Shown piece after piece: positions 34,286 to 43,020 of a DNA stretch of 64,000 nucleotides; position 1 is the stretch's first letter; each line of letters opens with the position of its first letter. The DNA is from Cedecea lapagei. GTDB lineage: Bacteria; Pseudomonadota; Gammaproteobacteria; Enterobacterales; Enterobacteriaceae. The notes beneath the pieces are model-generated. The model was not told the origin of the DNA. It was given only the letters and a program-made list of their open reading frames with translations, and did not search any database. Made by a program: the position numbers and the translations under genes. Where the stretch lies: the NCBI RefSeq assembly GCF_900635955.1, contig NZ_LR134201.1:2170001-2234000 (forward strand), read 5' to 3'.

Positions 34286-35679
34286 CAGCGTGGCTCCTCA
34301 AACGATTCGGCGACCGCGGAAAGCGGGCGGGACGGGGTACCGGCGGCGGGCGGGGCGTCAAACGGCTGCGGGCCTTTTTTGATAAGCCTGATCATGTAGC
34401 CGTAGCCGACGCCGAACACCGACATATACACAATAAAGAAGGTGGCCAGGCTGAGGCTCATTTGCAGCGTGCCGTGCGCAGAGACGGCGTCTCTGGTGCG
34501 CAGCAGGCCATAGACCACCCACGGCTGGCGGCCCACTTCGGTGGTGATCCACCCGGCTAGGATCGCAATCAGCCCTGACGGCCCCATCCACAGCGCAAAA
34601 TGCAGGAACGGGCGGCTGTCGAACAGGCGATCGCGGTAGCGAAGCCACAGGCTGGCGACGCCAAGCAGGATCATTAACATGCCCAGCCCGGCCATCACGC
34701 GGAACGACCAGAAGACAATCGCCGAGTTCGGGCGGTCCTCTTTCGGGAATTCTTTTAGCGCCGGCACCTGTTTATCCAGGCTGTGGGTGAGGATCAGGCT
34801 GCCCAGCGCGGGAATTTCCAGGCCATAGCGCGTGCGCTCCTGCGCCATATCCGGCAGGCCAAACAGCAGCAGCGGCGTTGGCTCGCCCGGGTGGTTTTCC
34901 CAGTGTCCCTCAATGGCGGCAATTTTGGCGGGCTGATGTTTCAGCGTGTTCAGGCCGTGCATATCGCCGATCATCGCCTGTATGGGGGCGACAATCACCG
35001 CCATCCACAGGGCCATGGAAAACATGGTTTTGATGGCTGGCGTGCGGTGACCGCGCAGCAGATGCCAGGCCGCGGAGGCGCCGACGAAGAAGGCGCTGCT
35101 GAGAAACGCCGCGACCGACATATGCAGCAGGCGATAAGGGAAAGAGGGGTTGAACACCACCGCCAGCCAGTCCACAGGCACCACCTGGCCGTTATGGATC
35201 TCAAAGCCCTGGGGCGTCTGCATCCAGCTGTTGGACGCCAGGATCCAGAAAGTGGACATCAGGGTGCCCAGCGCCACCATGCAGGTGGCGAAGAAGTGCA
35301 GGCCGGGGCCGACGCGGGTCCAGCCGAACAGCATGACGCCAAGGAAACCGGCCTCAAGAAAAAAGGCGGTCAACACTTCGTAGGTCAGCAGCGGGCCGGT
35401 AATGCTGCCTGCAAACTGTGAAAAGCCGCTCCAGTTGGTGCCAAACTGGTAGGCCATAACCAGCCCGGAGACCACGCCCATGCCGAAGTTGACGGCGAAA
35501 ATCTTCGACCAGAAGTGGTAAAGCGAGCGATAAACCGGGTCCCTCGACTTAAGCCAGAGTCCTTCCAGCACCGCGAGGTAGCTGGCAAGGCCGATGGTGA
35601 TGGCGGGAAAAATGATGTGGAAGGAGACCGTGAAAGCGAACTGGATCCTCGCCAGGTGAAAAGCATCTAAACCGAACAT
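34285..35679 (-). CDS. cioA: Cytochrome bd-type ubiquinol oxidase subunit I, short Q-loop
   Basis: 464 residues, clearly shorter than E. coli CydA. The haem-ligand His is in ARIQFAFTVSFHIIFPA (His21), the second near YRLLHMSVAAFLSS, and the Met/GRQPWVVYGLLRTRDAVS segment is intact. The quinol loop (HQPAKIAAIEGHWENHPGEP to LKEFPKEDRPNSAIVFWSFR) lacks the long C-terminal insert of bd-I, so this is the short-Q-loop CIO form. It is first gene of a three-gene operon with subunit II and a CydX-like peptide. Such oxidases serve under low oxygen or in the presence of cyanide, NO or sulfide. Confidence 0.92.
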   Translation of the reverse strand: MFGLDAFHLARIQFAFTVSFHIIFPAITIGLASYLAVLEGLWLKSRDPVYRSLYHFWSKIFAVNFGMGVVSGLVMAYQFGTNWSGFSQFAGSITGPLLTYEVLTAFFLEAGFLGVMLFGWTRVGPGLHFFATCMVALGTLMSTFWILASNSWMQTPQGFEIHNGQVVPVDWLAVVFNPSFPYRLLHMSVAAFLSSAFFVGASAAWHLLRGHRTPAIKTMFSMALWMAVIVAPIQAMIGDMHGLNTLKHQPAKIAAIEGHWENHPGEPTPLLLFGLPDMAQERTRYGLEIPALGSLILTHSLDKQVPALKEFPKEDRPNSAIVFWSFRVMAGLGMLMILLGVASLWLRYRDRLFDSRPFLHFALWMGPSGLIAILAGWITTEVGRQPWVVYGLLRTRDAVSAHGTLQMSLSLATFFIVYMSVFGVGYGYMIRLIKKGPQPFDAPPAAGTPSRPLSAVAESFEEPR

Positions 35680-35928
35680 GCAGCACTCCGCATAGCAAAT
35701 TATTCGGCTAGATTTTAGGCCGCGTCACGTCGGGGTTGTAGAAACAGAGAGGCGGGAAAAAGGGATAACAGTTTTGAGGGAAACTAGCGCCGAAGGCAAG
35801 AATGTAGCCGAGACGTCGGAGACTTTTGACCTTCCGGGCGGTTTAGCGGGAACAGCACTGAGGGAACTTTCGAAACTGAGGCCGCTGTGCCAGGCTTTTG
35901 CTATTCACTGAGCAAAGGAGGCCGTATT

Positions 35929-36279
35929 GTGAACAGGATTGCTATCGTGACAAAGAAGTATCTCTCCGCTTTTCCGGACCCAATTCAAATAAAGCAGCAT
36001 GAAACTGTCGCCATCAGCCACAGCGATCTGGAATGGCGCGGCTGGGTGTGGGTAACGCTATCCAGCGGCAAGTCCGGCTGGGCGCCGCAGCAAATTTTCA
36101 GGCAGGCCGGACAGCATCGGGCAGTCTGTCTGGAAGACTACAACGCGCACGAGCTGTCGGTAAATGTTGATGAAAAGCTAAGCGTAAAACGCTCTTTGAA
36201 CGACTGGTACTGGGCGGAAACGTCCGGGGGCGAATGGGGCTGGGTGCCCCATGAGAATGTTGCTCTGCTCCGGGATTAG
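35929..36279 (+). CDS. Small two-SH3-domain protein
   Basis: 116 residues from a GTG start at 35929, selected because AAGGAGG lies seven bases before it; the frame opens 14 codons earlier but without a ribosome-binding site. Two SH3-like halves: KKYLSAFPDPIQIK...WRGWVWVTLSSGKSGWAPQQ and LSVKRSLNDWYWAETSGGEW then GWVPHENVALL. There is no signal peptide or membrane segment, so it probably stays in the cytoplasm, and the ligand is unknown. It lies between divergent and convergent genes as a single unit. Confidence 0.78.
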   Translation: MNRIAIVTKKYLSAFPDPIQIKQHETVAISHSDLEWRGWVWVTLSSGKSGWAPQQIFRQAGQHRAVCLEDYNAHELSVNVDEKLSVKRSLNDWYWAETSGGEWGWVPHENVALLRD

Positions 36280-36298
36280 CGCCGTGAAAAGCGCTCAG

Positions 36299-37069
36299 TC
36301 AGTCAATGCCGTCGGCCAGCAGGGCCATCAACCTTTCGTGAACGCCGTTGCAGCCGGCCAGCACCAGGTTGCCGCGAAGCAGACCGTCACCGGCGAGAAA
36401 TGCGTTGCTGACGCCGCCGGCTTCCGCGATCAGCAGCAGTCCGGCCAGCGCGTCCCAGCTGTTCATATGCTGTTCGTAGTAGGCGTGAATCTGACCCGCC
36501 GCTACGTGCGCCAGCATCAACGCTCCTGCGCCGAAGCGGCGATATTCCATGCCGTCATTCAGCACCGCCTCAAGGGTTTGCGCATAGAGGGAAACCGGCG
36601 CGCGGCTGGATCGGCCAAGGCCAATGACCACGCGTTCCGGTGACGGTTCCCGCAGCTTTAAAGGCTTGCCGTTAAGAAAGGCTCCCTGGCCGTGGCGGGC
36701 AAAAAAGAACTCATCGCGATCGGGCGCATAGATAATCCCCAGCTCAATCACGTTCTGCCTGACCCAGGCGAGAGAGAGACACCAATAGTCCATGCCAAGA
36801 ATAAAGTTGGTGGTGCCGTCAACCGGGTCAAGCACCCAGATCCCGCGCTCGCCCTCAACAAGCCCGCTTTCTTCACCGAGAAAACCGTCCTGAGGACAAT
36901 GAATTTTCAGCCAATTTTTAATCTCTTGCTCAATCAGAACGTCCGCCTGTGAGACGAAATCCTGACGACCTTTATTCTCGATGTTTAACCCTGCATCTCG
37001 CAACGCCTGGGCGCGAGCGCCTGCTTTGCGAATTAACGTGCAGAGCGCCTGCTGCTGCTGTTCGGTCAT
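36299..37069 (-). CDS. Inositol monophosphatase family protein
   Basis: Mg-dependent phosphomonoesterase of the IMPase/FIG superfamily, 256 residues. Metal-site motifs are complete: GEESG, WVLDPVDGTTNF (IMP signature 1) and WDALAGLLLIAEAGG (signature 2). Substrate could be inositol phosphate, histidinol phosphate, a sugar phosphate or PAP; the motifs do not discriminate. It is the last gene of a three-gene unit MBL hydrolase, LacI regulator, phosphatase with gaps of 9 bp or less. The unit diverges from an ABC importer, so removal of a phosphate from an imported and hydrolysed phosphoester is plausible. Confidence 0.88.
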   Translation of the reverse strand: MTEQQQQALCTLIRKAGARAQALRDAGLNIENKGRQDFVSQADVLIEQEIKNWLKIHCPQDGFLGEESGLVEGERGIWVLDPVDGTTNFILGMDYWCLSLAWVRQNVIELGIIYAPDRDEFFFARHGQGAFLNGKPLKLREPSPERVVIGLGRSSRAPVSLYAQTLEAVLNDGMEYRRFGAGALMLAHVAAGQIHAYYEQHMNSWDALAGLLLIAEAGGVSNAFLAGDGLLRGNLVLAGCNGVHERLMALLADGID

Positions 37070-37078
37070 GTTTTGCTC

Positions 37079-38098
37079 TTAGGTTAGGGAAAACGACGTC
37101 TGCCGGTGAATCAAATCGACCTTCACCCAGCTGGTGCGTGAAGGCTGTAAAGGGGTACGAGCGCGCTCCAGCAGATGCATCAGCGCCAGTCGTGAGATTT
37201 CGGCAACATCCTGATTAAGGGTGGTGAGCCGGTAGCTGTACTGCGCTGTTTGTGGCGTGTTGTCGAAGCCAATAAGCTGAAAATCTTGTGGTGCATCTTT
37301 GCCGCGCTGGCGCATGCCGTCAAGAAAACCACAGGCCAGCTGGGCGTTGGCGCAGAAAATGCCCTGCGGGATCACTTCGAGCCCTGCCGCCGTCTGTAAC
37401 CCTCCTTCATAGCCCTCTGCTGAGGAAAGCAGAGCAGCAAGATTGTTATCGACGTCTACGCCACGTTCGCTCAGGGCCAGCCGGAAAGCCTCGCCGCGTA
37501 TCCTGCCGGCCCAGGTTGAGTGATGATTGTTGATCCAGCCAAAGCGTCTGCAGCCGGTTTTGACCAGCTGTTCTGCGGCCAGAATTGCCCCGGCGGCATT
37601 ATCCGAACAGACATAATCCACGCCGGGAATATCCGGCTGGCGGTTGATGCCGACGACAGGGATCTGCTGCTGAACACATTCGCTCACCAGCGCTTCGGGC
37701 GGTTTGCCTGAGGTGACAATCACGCCGGACACGCGGAACTGGGTGAAATGGCGCAGCGTTTCCGCCAGCTCCTGCTCAGAGCGGATTTCCGTCACCAGCG
37801 CCTGGAAACCGTTACGTTGAATTTCGCCGAGAAGGCCGTCGAGCAGGCTACTGCGAAACGGATCGTCGATACGCGAGACGATGACGCCAATCAAATGGCT
37901 GCGTCTGCGGTTAAGCCCCTGAGCCAGAAAATTCACCTGATACCCAAGCTCTTTAGCCACCTGAAGAACCCGCTCCCGCGTTGCCGGAGAGATGCTGCCG
38001 TTGTTGCTTAGCGCGCGGGAAACCACGGCGCGGGAGACGCCTGCACGCCGGGCGACGTCTTCAGCGGTAACGCTTTGTTTGTGCATCGACGGGCTCAA
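37079..38098 (-). CDS. LacI-family transcriptional regulator
   Basis: 339 residues. The N-terminal LacI helix-turn-helix (VTAEDVARRAGVSRAVVSRA) and hinge region are followed by a periplasmic-binding-protein-like sensor domain from about residue 65 (SHLIGVIVSRIDDPFRSSLL). I accept a TTG start at 38098 because GAGGA lies 9 bases upstream and the codon overlaps the previous stop (TTGA); the first ATG at 38086 has no ribosome-binding site. The gene sits inside the operon it probably controls. The 18-bp palindrome at 38968 is the best operator candidate. Confidence 0.92.
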   Translation of the reverse strand: MSPSMHKQSVTAEDVARRAGVSRAVVSRALSNNGSISPATRERVLQVAKELGYQVNFLAQGLNRRRSHLIGVIVSRIDDPFRSSLLDGLLGEIQRNGFQALVTEIRSEQELAETLRHFTQFRVSGVIVTSGKPPEALVSECVQQQIPVVGINRQPDIPGVDYVCSDNAAGAILAAEQLVKTGCRRFGWINNHHSTWAGRIRGEAFRLALSERGVDVDNNLAALLSSAEGYEGGLQTAAGLEVIPQGIFCANAQLACGFLDGMRQRGKDAPQDFQLIGFDNTPQTAQYSYRLTTLNQDVAEISRLALMHLLERARTPLQPSRTSWVKVDLIHRQTSFSLT

Positions 38099-38865
38099 GG
38101 CAAGTAATCCTCAGTGTAAAAACGCTGCTGATGGAAGTCGTACTGCAGGCCGTCATGGCTCACAAAAAGCCCGGGATAGGGACGGCAGGCCAGCTTCAGC
38201 GCCGGTAAAATTGCGTCGTTGCAGTGATACAGTCCCAGAGACGGTAGCGCCAGCGAGTTAAACAACTTCAGGCAGCCAGGAAAGTCGCCGTGGGAGGCAT
38301 CCTCAGCCAGGGCCGAAAGCGAGGCACACTCCTGAAACGCCAGATCGGCGCCTGCCATTAGCGAAATTGAGCTTTCAGTTGGCCGTCCGTCGCCGCTGTA
38401 GAACAGGCTGTGTTGGCGGATATCAATGCGTACGGCAAGGTTCGTCATTTCATGGCGGGTAGGCGCGGTGCGAATGCGCCAGTGCTGCCAGTGGAAATCG
38501 GCTTCACTGTCGCGCCATTCAATAGGGAAGCAGAGCGTTTTGTCCGGCCAGTTGGCGAGCAGCGCCAGCTGCATCAGGACCTGCCGCTGCTCTGGCTGGC
38601 TGTAAATCACCAGAGTTTTCTGGCGATTAAAGCTTTTCCAGTGATTCAGCAGGGCTGGCAACCCGGTGCAGTGATCCGGATGCACATGGGTAAAAAACAG
38701 CACGTCGATATCATTGATGTTGCCGCCGCGCTGCCAAAGCGCGCGAGGCACGGTAGGGCCGCAGTCGATAAGCCATTGCCGGTTCTCATCGTCAATGACC
38801 CGCAGCGCGGAAGTATTTTGCCAGCGGGAGAAAGCGCTGCCGCAGCCAGGCACGTCGATTTTCAT
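38095..38865 (-). CDS. MBL-fold metallohydrolase, RNase Z/PhnP-like phosphodiesterase type
   Basis: 256 residues of metallo-beta-lactamase fold. Metal ligands visible: THVHPDHCTG (HxHxDH), the His in TRHEMTN, the Asp in YSGDGRPTES and a late His (LYHCNDA). The glycine-rich N terminus (PGCGSAF) and the layout resemble the PhnP/RNase Z branch, which cleaves phosphodiesters including cyclic ones. No signal peptide, so it acts in the cytoplasm. GCGAGGAATA precedes the ATG. First gene of the unit with the LacI regulator and the IMPase-like phosphatase. A role as first-step diesterase is an inference from that grouping. Confidence 0.83.
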   Translation of the reverse strand: MKIDVPGCGSAFSRWQNTSALRVIDDENRQWLIDCGPTVPRALWQRGGNINDIDVLFFTHVHPDHCTGLPALLNHWKSFNRQKTLVIYSQPEQRQVLMQLALLANWPDKTLCFPIEWRDSEADFHWQHWRIRTAPTRHEMTNLAVRIDIRQHSLFYSGDGRPTESSISLMAGADLAFQECASLSALAEDASHGDFPGCLKLFNSLALPSLGLYHCNDAILPALKLACRPYPGLFVSHDGLQYDFHQQRFYTEDYLP

Positions 38866-38967
38866 TATTCCTCGCTAAAAAATTTCGCGGTTAATTAAAG
38901 TGTCATAAAGACACGCCACAGTAGGCGCACATCATCTCTGATCGGCGTTTCATTTTTTTTACAGAGA

Positions 38968-38985
38968 AATGAACACGTGTTCATT
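38968..38985. promoter_or_regulatory. 18-bp perfect palindrome, probable LacI-family operator
   Basis: AATGAACACGTGTTCATT equals its own reverse complement and has the central CG usual for LacI-family operators. It lies in the divergent gap, 103 bp upstream of the MBL gene and 38 bp before the ABC ATPase start. A LacI regulator is encoded in the adjacent operon. The site overlaps an in-frame upstream ATG (38969), which argues against that ATG being the ATPase start. Confidence 0.68.
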
Positions 38986-39022
38986 CAGGGCAAAAAAGTT
39001 AACAGACATTTCGGATACCGTT

Positions 39023-40048
39023 ATGAGCTACCTGGAAATGGCGCACCTGCAAATTAGTTATGGCGATAAGGTGGTGCTAAAGGATATTAATCTGGCCGTA
39101 AACAAAGGCGAGATGATTGCGCTACTTGGCCCATCGGGCTGCGGGAAAACGACGTTATTAAATGCCTTGTGTGGATTTATTCCCGTCAAACAGGGCCGTA
39201 TTGTTGTCGCTGGAAATGAAATAACCCAAAGCCCGCCGGAACAGCGCAATATCACCATGGTGTTTCAAAGCTATGCGCTGTGGCCGCATTTAACGGTAGA
39301 GCAAAATATTGGCTATGGCTTGAAACTGCGTAAATGGCGTCGGGAGGCTATTCAGGCCAGAGTGCTCGAGCTCTTGCAGATGGTGAATCTTAACGGCCTT
39401 GCTGGCGCGAAAATCACCGAGCTTTCCGGCGGGCAGCGGCAGCGCGTTGCGCTGGCGCGTGCGCTAGCCATTGAGCCCGATGTGCTGGTGCTTGATGAGC
39501 CGCTCTCGAACCTTGACGCTAAAGTTCGGCTGAGTGTCCGACATGAAATCAAACAGCTACAGAAAAAACTTGGTTTTACCTCGGTGATTGTAACCCACGA
39601 TCAGCAGGAGGCGCTGGTAATGGCTGACCGTATCGTGGTGTTGAACAATGGCGAAATTGAGCAAACGGGCACGCCGGAAGAGATTTACCAGCAGCCTGCC
39701 ACGCCTTTTGTCGCCGATTTTATGGGCGCTGATAACCGCATTACGGCAGAAGAAATGAATATCTTTGGCCTGGCCTTGCTAAATGATAACAAGGGACAGG
39801 TGGTTTATTTCAGAAGCTCAGATGCTGCACTCTCATCTTTAAATAAAGACGCTCCTGAGCATGGATTAACGCTGGAAGGGGTGGTTGAGCAAAATGCTTT
39901 TATTGGCCAGAGCTACCGCTATGCCATTCGCTGCCGGAAACGGCTTTTTCATGCTGATTCCACCGATAATTTACCGCTGAATTCAGAGGTCAGACTGCAT
40001 GTTCCCGGGTCGGCTCTGCATATTTTTAATTCGTCCCACACGGCTTGA
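39023..40048 (+). CDS. ABC importer ATP-binding protein (Fe3+/spermidine/AEP class)
   Basis: 341 residues from the ATG at 39023 (MSYLEMAHLQISYGD). The frame opens at 38969, but that region is operator. Walker A GPSGCGKTT, Q-loop MVFQSYALWPHL, signature LSGGQRQRVAL, Walker B VLVLDEPLSNLD and H-loop VIVTHDQQEA are intact. A C-terminal TOBE-like region follows (about 235-335). First gene of a four-gene importer whose permeases and binding protein follow. The subclass handles iron, polyamines, thiamine or phosphonate/sugar-phosphate ligands; the neighbouring phosphoesterases favour a phosphorylated ligand. Confidence 0.9.
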   Translation: MSYLEMAHLQISYGDKVVLKDINLAVNKGEMIALLGPSGCGKTTLLNALCGFIPVKQGRIVVAGNEITQSPPEQRNITMVFQSYALWPHLTVEQNIGYGLKLRKWRREAIQARVLELLQMVNLNGLAGAKITELSGGQRQRVALARALAIEPDVLVLDEPLSNLDAKVRLSVRHEIKQLQKKLGFTSVIVTHDQQEALVMADRIVVLNNGEIEQTGTPEEIYQQPATPFVADFMGADNRITAEEMNIFGLALLNDNKGQVVYFRSSDAALSSLNKDAPEHGLTLEGVVEQNAFIGQSYRYAIRCRKRLFHADSTDNLPLNSEVRLHVPGSALHIFNSSHTA

Positions 40049-40075
40049 ATCATTCTCTTTCTCTGAGGGGTAATT

Positions 40076-41215
40076 ATGTTTGCTAAAACCAGGATTGCCG
40101 CCGTCACGGCGCTGTTTTTAAGCTATGGCGTACAGGCAGAAACCGTTTTAAACGTGGCCACCGCGGGTGACCAAAATATGGTGGATTACGTCAAAACCTG
40201 GCTGGGGCCAAAGTTCGAGGCTGCGCATCCGGGCGTAAAAGTACGCGTTGTCGGCACCGGTCCCGGGGATGCTGGCTCGAATAAAATCATTGAAAAACTG
40301 AGCGCGCAGCAGCAGAGCGGGGCGAAAACCTGGGACATTGATGTTGCCGTAGTGCACCAGAAAGCGGGCGGGGAACTGGTGGAAAAAGGGCTGCTGGAAA
40401 AATACCGCCAGCAGATCAAAACGGGCAGCATGGTTACGGCGGACAATGCCAGTAACGCGCTGGGCGTGAACGTAGACGGCTATGTGATGCCGATGTTTTT
40501 GAGCCAAACGGCCATCGCCTGGAACAGCGAAACCATGAAAACGCCCCCGGCCTCCTATGATGAGCTGGTGGCCTGGGCAGCGAAGCACCCGCAGGCTTTT
40601 GGCTATAACGGCATTAAAAACGGCATGTCCGGGGTCAGCTTTGTCGTGGGCTGGATTTATGCTTATGGCACAGACGCCCGGCGTTTATCTGCCTTGCCGT
40701 ATGACAAGAGCGTAGAGACAAACTGGTCGCAGGCCTTTGAGAAGCTGAAAGCGTTTAATAAAAACGTGACCTTTACGCCGGGCAACGCCGGGACGCTGGA
40801 CATGCTAACTCGCGGTGAAATAGCCATGGGGCCGGTATGGGTCGATATGTTCTACACCTGGAAAGATCAGGGCAAGCTGCCGCCGTCCATCAAGCTGGCT
40901 CTGCTATCGCCGGGGATGCCCGGGCAGCCAATGTATTACGTCACTCCGGCTAAAGCGGCGCAGCCTCAGCTGGCGCGAGAGTTCATCGAGCTGGCAACCA
41001 GTCCGGAAGTACAGGCCGACGGGATCGTGAAGCAGTTTAACTGGTATCCGGGCATCGACGCGCAGTACGTCAAGCCAAAGCTGGACGATGCCACCTGGAG
41101 CAAGCTATTCGCTGAGATCTCCCCGAAAGCGCTCGCCGATTACGGAAAAAGTTTCCCGATAGCGCCTTACTTTGATGACATCAAAGAAGGCTACGAAAGC
41201 CAGGTTTCTAACTGA
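40076..41215 (+). CDS. Extracellular solute-binding protein of the ABC importer
   Basis: 379 residues with signal peptide KTRIAAVTALFLSYGVQA. The mature start (ETVLNVATAGDQNMVDYVKT, then WLGPKFEAAHPGVKVRVVGT) and later MLTRGEIAMGPVWVDMFYTW fit the family-1/6 binding proteins (YnjB/AfuA/PotD-like fold). GAGGGGTAATT precedes the ATG. The ligand is not readable from sequence. The linked MBL hydrolase and IMPase-like phosphatase suggest a phosphodiester or phosphomonoester, but phosphonate or polyamine cannot be excluded. Confidence 0.87.
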   Translation: MFAKTRIAAVTALFLSYGVQAETVLNVATAGDQNMVDYVKTWLGPKFEAAHPGVKVRVVGTGPGDAGSNKIIEKLSAQQQSGAKTWDIDVAVVHQKAGGELVEKGLLEKYRQQIKTGSMVTADNASNALGVNVDGYVMPMFLSQTAIAWNSETMKTPPASYDELVAWAAKHPQAFGYNGIKNGMSGVSFVVGWIYAYGTDARRLSALPYDKSVETNWSQAFEKLKAFNKNVTFTPGNAGTLDMLTRGEIAMGPVWVDMFYTWKDQGKLPPSIKLALLSPGMPGQPMYYVTPAKAAQPQLAREFIELATSPEVQADGIVKQFNWYPGIDAQYVKPKLDDATWSKLFAEISPKALADYGKSFPIAPYFDDIKEGYESQVSN

Positions 41216-41271
41216 TCTTTTTCCGGTGCCCGGCTTCGGCTGGGTATCGCGTTTAAGTTCTAAGGTTCGCT

Positions 41272-42105
41272 ATGCGTGTTTCGCTAAACTATCTGCTGCT
41301 TGTGAGTCCCGCTGCGCTGATGATCGTGGTGCTGTTCCTCTATCCCCTTGGGTTCTCGCTGGTTGCCGCCTTTACCTCGGACGCCGGTGAGTTCACCTTG
41401 CAGCATTTCGCCAAAGTTTTGTCGCTTTACTCGAACGACATTTTGTTTACGGTTTTCATCGTGCTGGTGTCGGTTGCGCTGCTGGCGTTGCTGTCAATTA
41501 CGGTATCTGCGGTGATTACGCTCTCTTCCTGCCGTCTTGTTGTGCGGCTGCTGGGCGTGCTTTACCGGCTGCCGCTGTTTATTCCTTTTATCGTTGCCGC
41601 GCAGATGATGCGTACCTTCCTCGCCAAAAATGGCCTGATGAATAACATGCTGGTCGCCAGCGATCTGGTGCAGCCGCTGGATACAATTTCCTGGCTCGGC
41701 TGGAAAGGGATCATCGTTACCTTTGTCTGGAAACAGCTGGCGTTTGCCACCTTGCTAATCTGCGGCGCAATGTCGGCGCTGGAGCCTGCGCAGATGCTGG
41801 CGGCCAAAAATTTAGGGGCTTCACGCCTGCGCATTCTGTTCGACATTATTTTGCCGCAGGTGCTGCCAGCCATCGGCGTCGCGCTGGTGCTGTCGACGGT
41901 GATCATGATGTCCGTTCTCTCCGTGCCGCTGATGATTGGCACCGGTACGCCAACGATGATGACGGTTGATATGGCCTTCCGGGTTAACTCTTACAGTGAC
42001 TACGCGGTTGCCAACGCGCTTGGCGTCATTTCGCTGGTTATTTGCGGGGCGCTCTCCTGGTTCTATCTGCGCCACAGCCTGCGGCAGAAAGGAGGGGAGT
42101 CATGA
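41272..42105 (+). CDS. ABC importer permease 1
   Basis: 277 residues with about six membrane helices, starting LLLVSPAALMIVVLFLYPLG. The EAA loop is PAQMLAAKNLGASRLRILFD followed by IILPQVLP. AAGGTTCGCT is the ribosome-binding site. The stop overlaps the next permease start (ATGA). It forms the channel with that permease and is driven by the ATPase at 39023. Confidence 0.89.
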   Translation: MRVSLNYLLLVSPAALMIVVLFLYPLGFSLVAAFTSDAGEFTLQHFAKVLSLYSNDILFTVFIVLVSVALLALLSITVSAVITLSSCRLVVRLLGVLYRLPLFIPFIVAAQMMRTFLAKNGLMNNMLVASDLVQPLDTISWLGWKGIIVTFVWKQLAFATLLICGAMSALEPAQMLAAKNLGASRLRILFDIILPQVLPAIGVALVLSTVIMMSVLSVPLMIGTGTPTMMTVDMAFRVNSYSDYAVANALGVISLVICGALSWFYLRHSLRQKGGES

Positions 42106-42917
42106 GGCGGCTAAAAGGGCGGCTCGGTCTGCCGCTGCAGGCGCTGCTGTTGGCCTTTATGCTGTTTGCCATGTTTGGCCCGCTGCTGAACCTGCTGATT
42201 TGGACGGTGGCGGAAAGCTGGTTTTACCCGCATGCCCTGCCGAGCCAGTGGGGATTAAAGTACTGGTATCAGGTTTTTAGCCCCTACAGCGATGTATCAG
42301 GTTCTCTGCTGACCAGCGTGTTTATTGCCGTACTGTCGGTACTCGTTTGCCTGATTATCTCCATTCCTGCAGGCTATGCGCTGTCGCGTCGGGCAATGCC
42401 GCTAAGGGTGATGTTTATGCTGCTGTTTCTGCTTCCGCAGGCGTTCCCGAACCTGACGGTTTACATGAATATCGCGCGGCTTTTCTACCAGTGGGGACTT
42501 AACGGCACCGTTGCTGGCGTGGTGCTGGTGCACAGCGTACATGGCCTGATGTACTCGATATGGATCTGCGTTGCCGCATTTTCAGCTATCGATCCGCTGC
42601 AGGCACGGGCATCACGCAATCTTGGCGCCGGGCCGCTGTTGACCTTCTGGTACATCGTGCTGCCGCAGGCGTCCCCAGGAATTATGGCCGCCGGTATCTT
42701 CGTGTTCCTCGAGTCGCTGGATGAGTTTACCGGCACCTTTTTTGTCGGCGCTCCGGACATCACTACGCTACCGCTGTTGCTCTATAACGCCAGCATGTCC
42801 GGTAATTACCAGGTGTCATCGATCACGGCGCTGATTTTGCTGGTGCCTTCGCTGCTGTTTATGCTGGTCATCCATAAGTGTATGCGCCCTGAAATGCTGT
42901 CGAAGATGGGCAAGTGA
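42102..42917 (+). CDS. ABC importer permease 2
   Basis: 271 residues from the ATG at 42102, chosen for the AAAGGAGGGGAGTC ribosome site and the 4-bp overlap; the frame is open 20 codons earlier without support. Six helices, starting LLLAFMLFAMFGPLLNLLIW, with EAA loop PLQARASRNLGAGPLLTFWY then IVLPQASPG. Last gene of the importer operon; a weak inverted repeat follows at 42951-42977. Confidence 0.89.
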   Translation: MRRLKGRLGLPLQALLLAFMLFAMFGPLLNLLIWTVAESWFYPHALPSQWGLKYWYQVFSPYSDVSGSLLTSVFIAVLSVLVCLIISIPAGYALSRRAMPLRVMFMLLFLLPQAFPNLTVYMNIARLFYQWGLNGTVAGVVLVHSVHGLMYSIWICVAAFSAIDPLQARASRNLGAGPLLTFWYIVLPQASPGIMAAGIFVFLESLDEFTGTFFVGAPDITTLPLLLYNASMSGNYQVSSITALILLVPSLLFMLVIHKCMRPEMLSKMGK

Positions 42918-43020
42918 TTGAGAGCATTGGCTACAATACAGATAATTCCGGGCTGATATTGCTATAGATTATCAGCCTGAAGGATCTGGTATTTCCGTAA
43001 CACCTTTTTTCGAGGTCACT

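Noticed and set aside
38969..39022. N-terminal extension of the ABC ATPase (MNTCSFRAKK...)
   Set aside because: It overlaps the 18-bp operator palindrome and does not resemble the conserved ATPase N terminus, which begins at MSYLEMAHLQ.
42951..42977. Inverted repeat GGCTGATA...TATCAGCC after the importer permease, as terminator
   Set aside because: The stem is AT-rich with an 11-base loop and no T-tract, so it is too weak to call.
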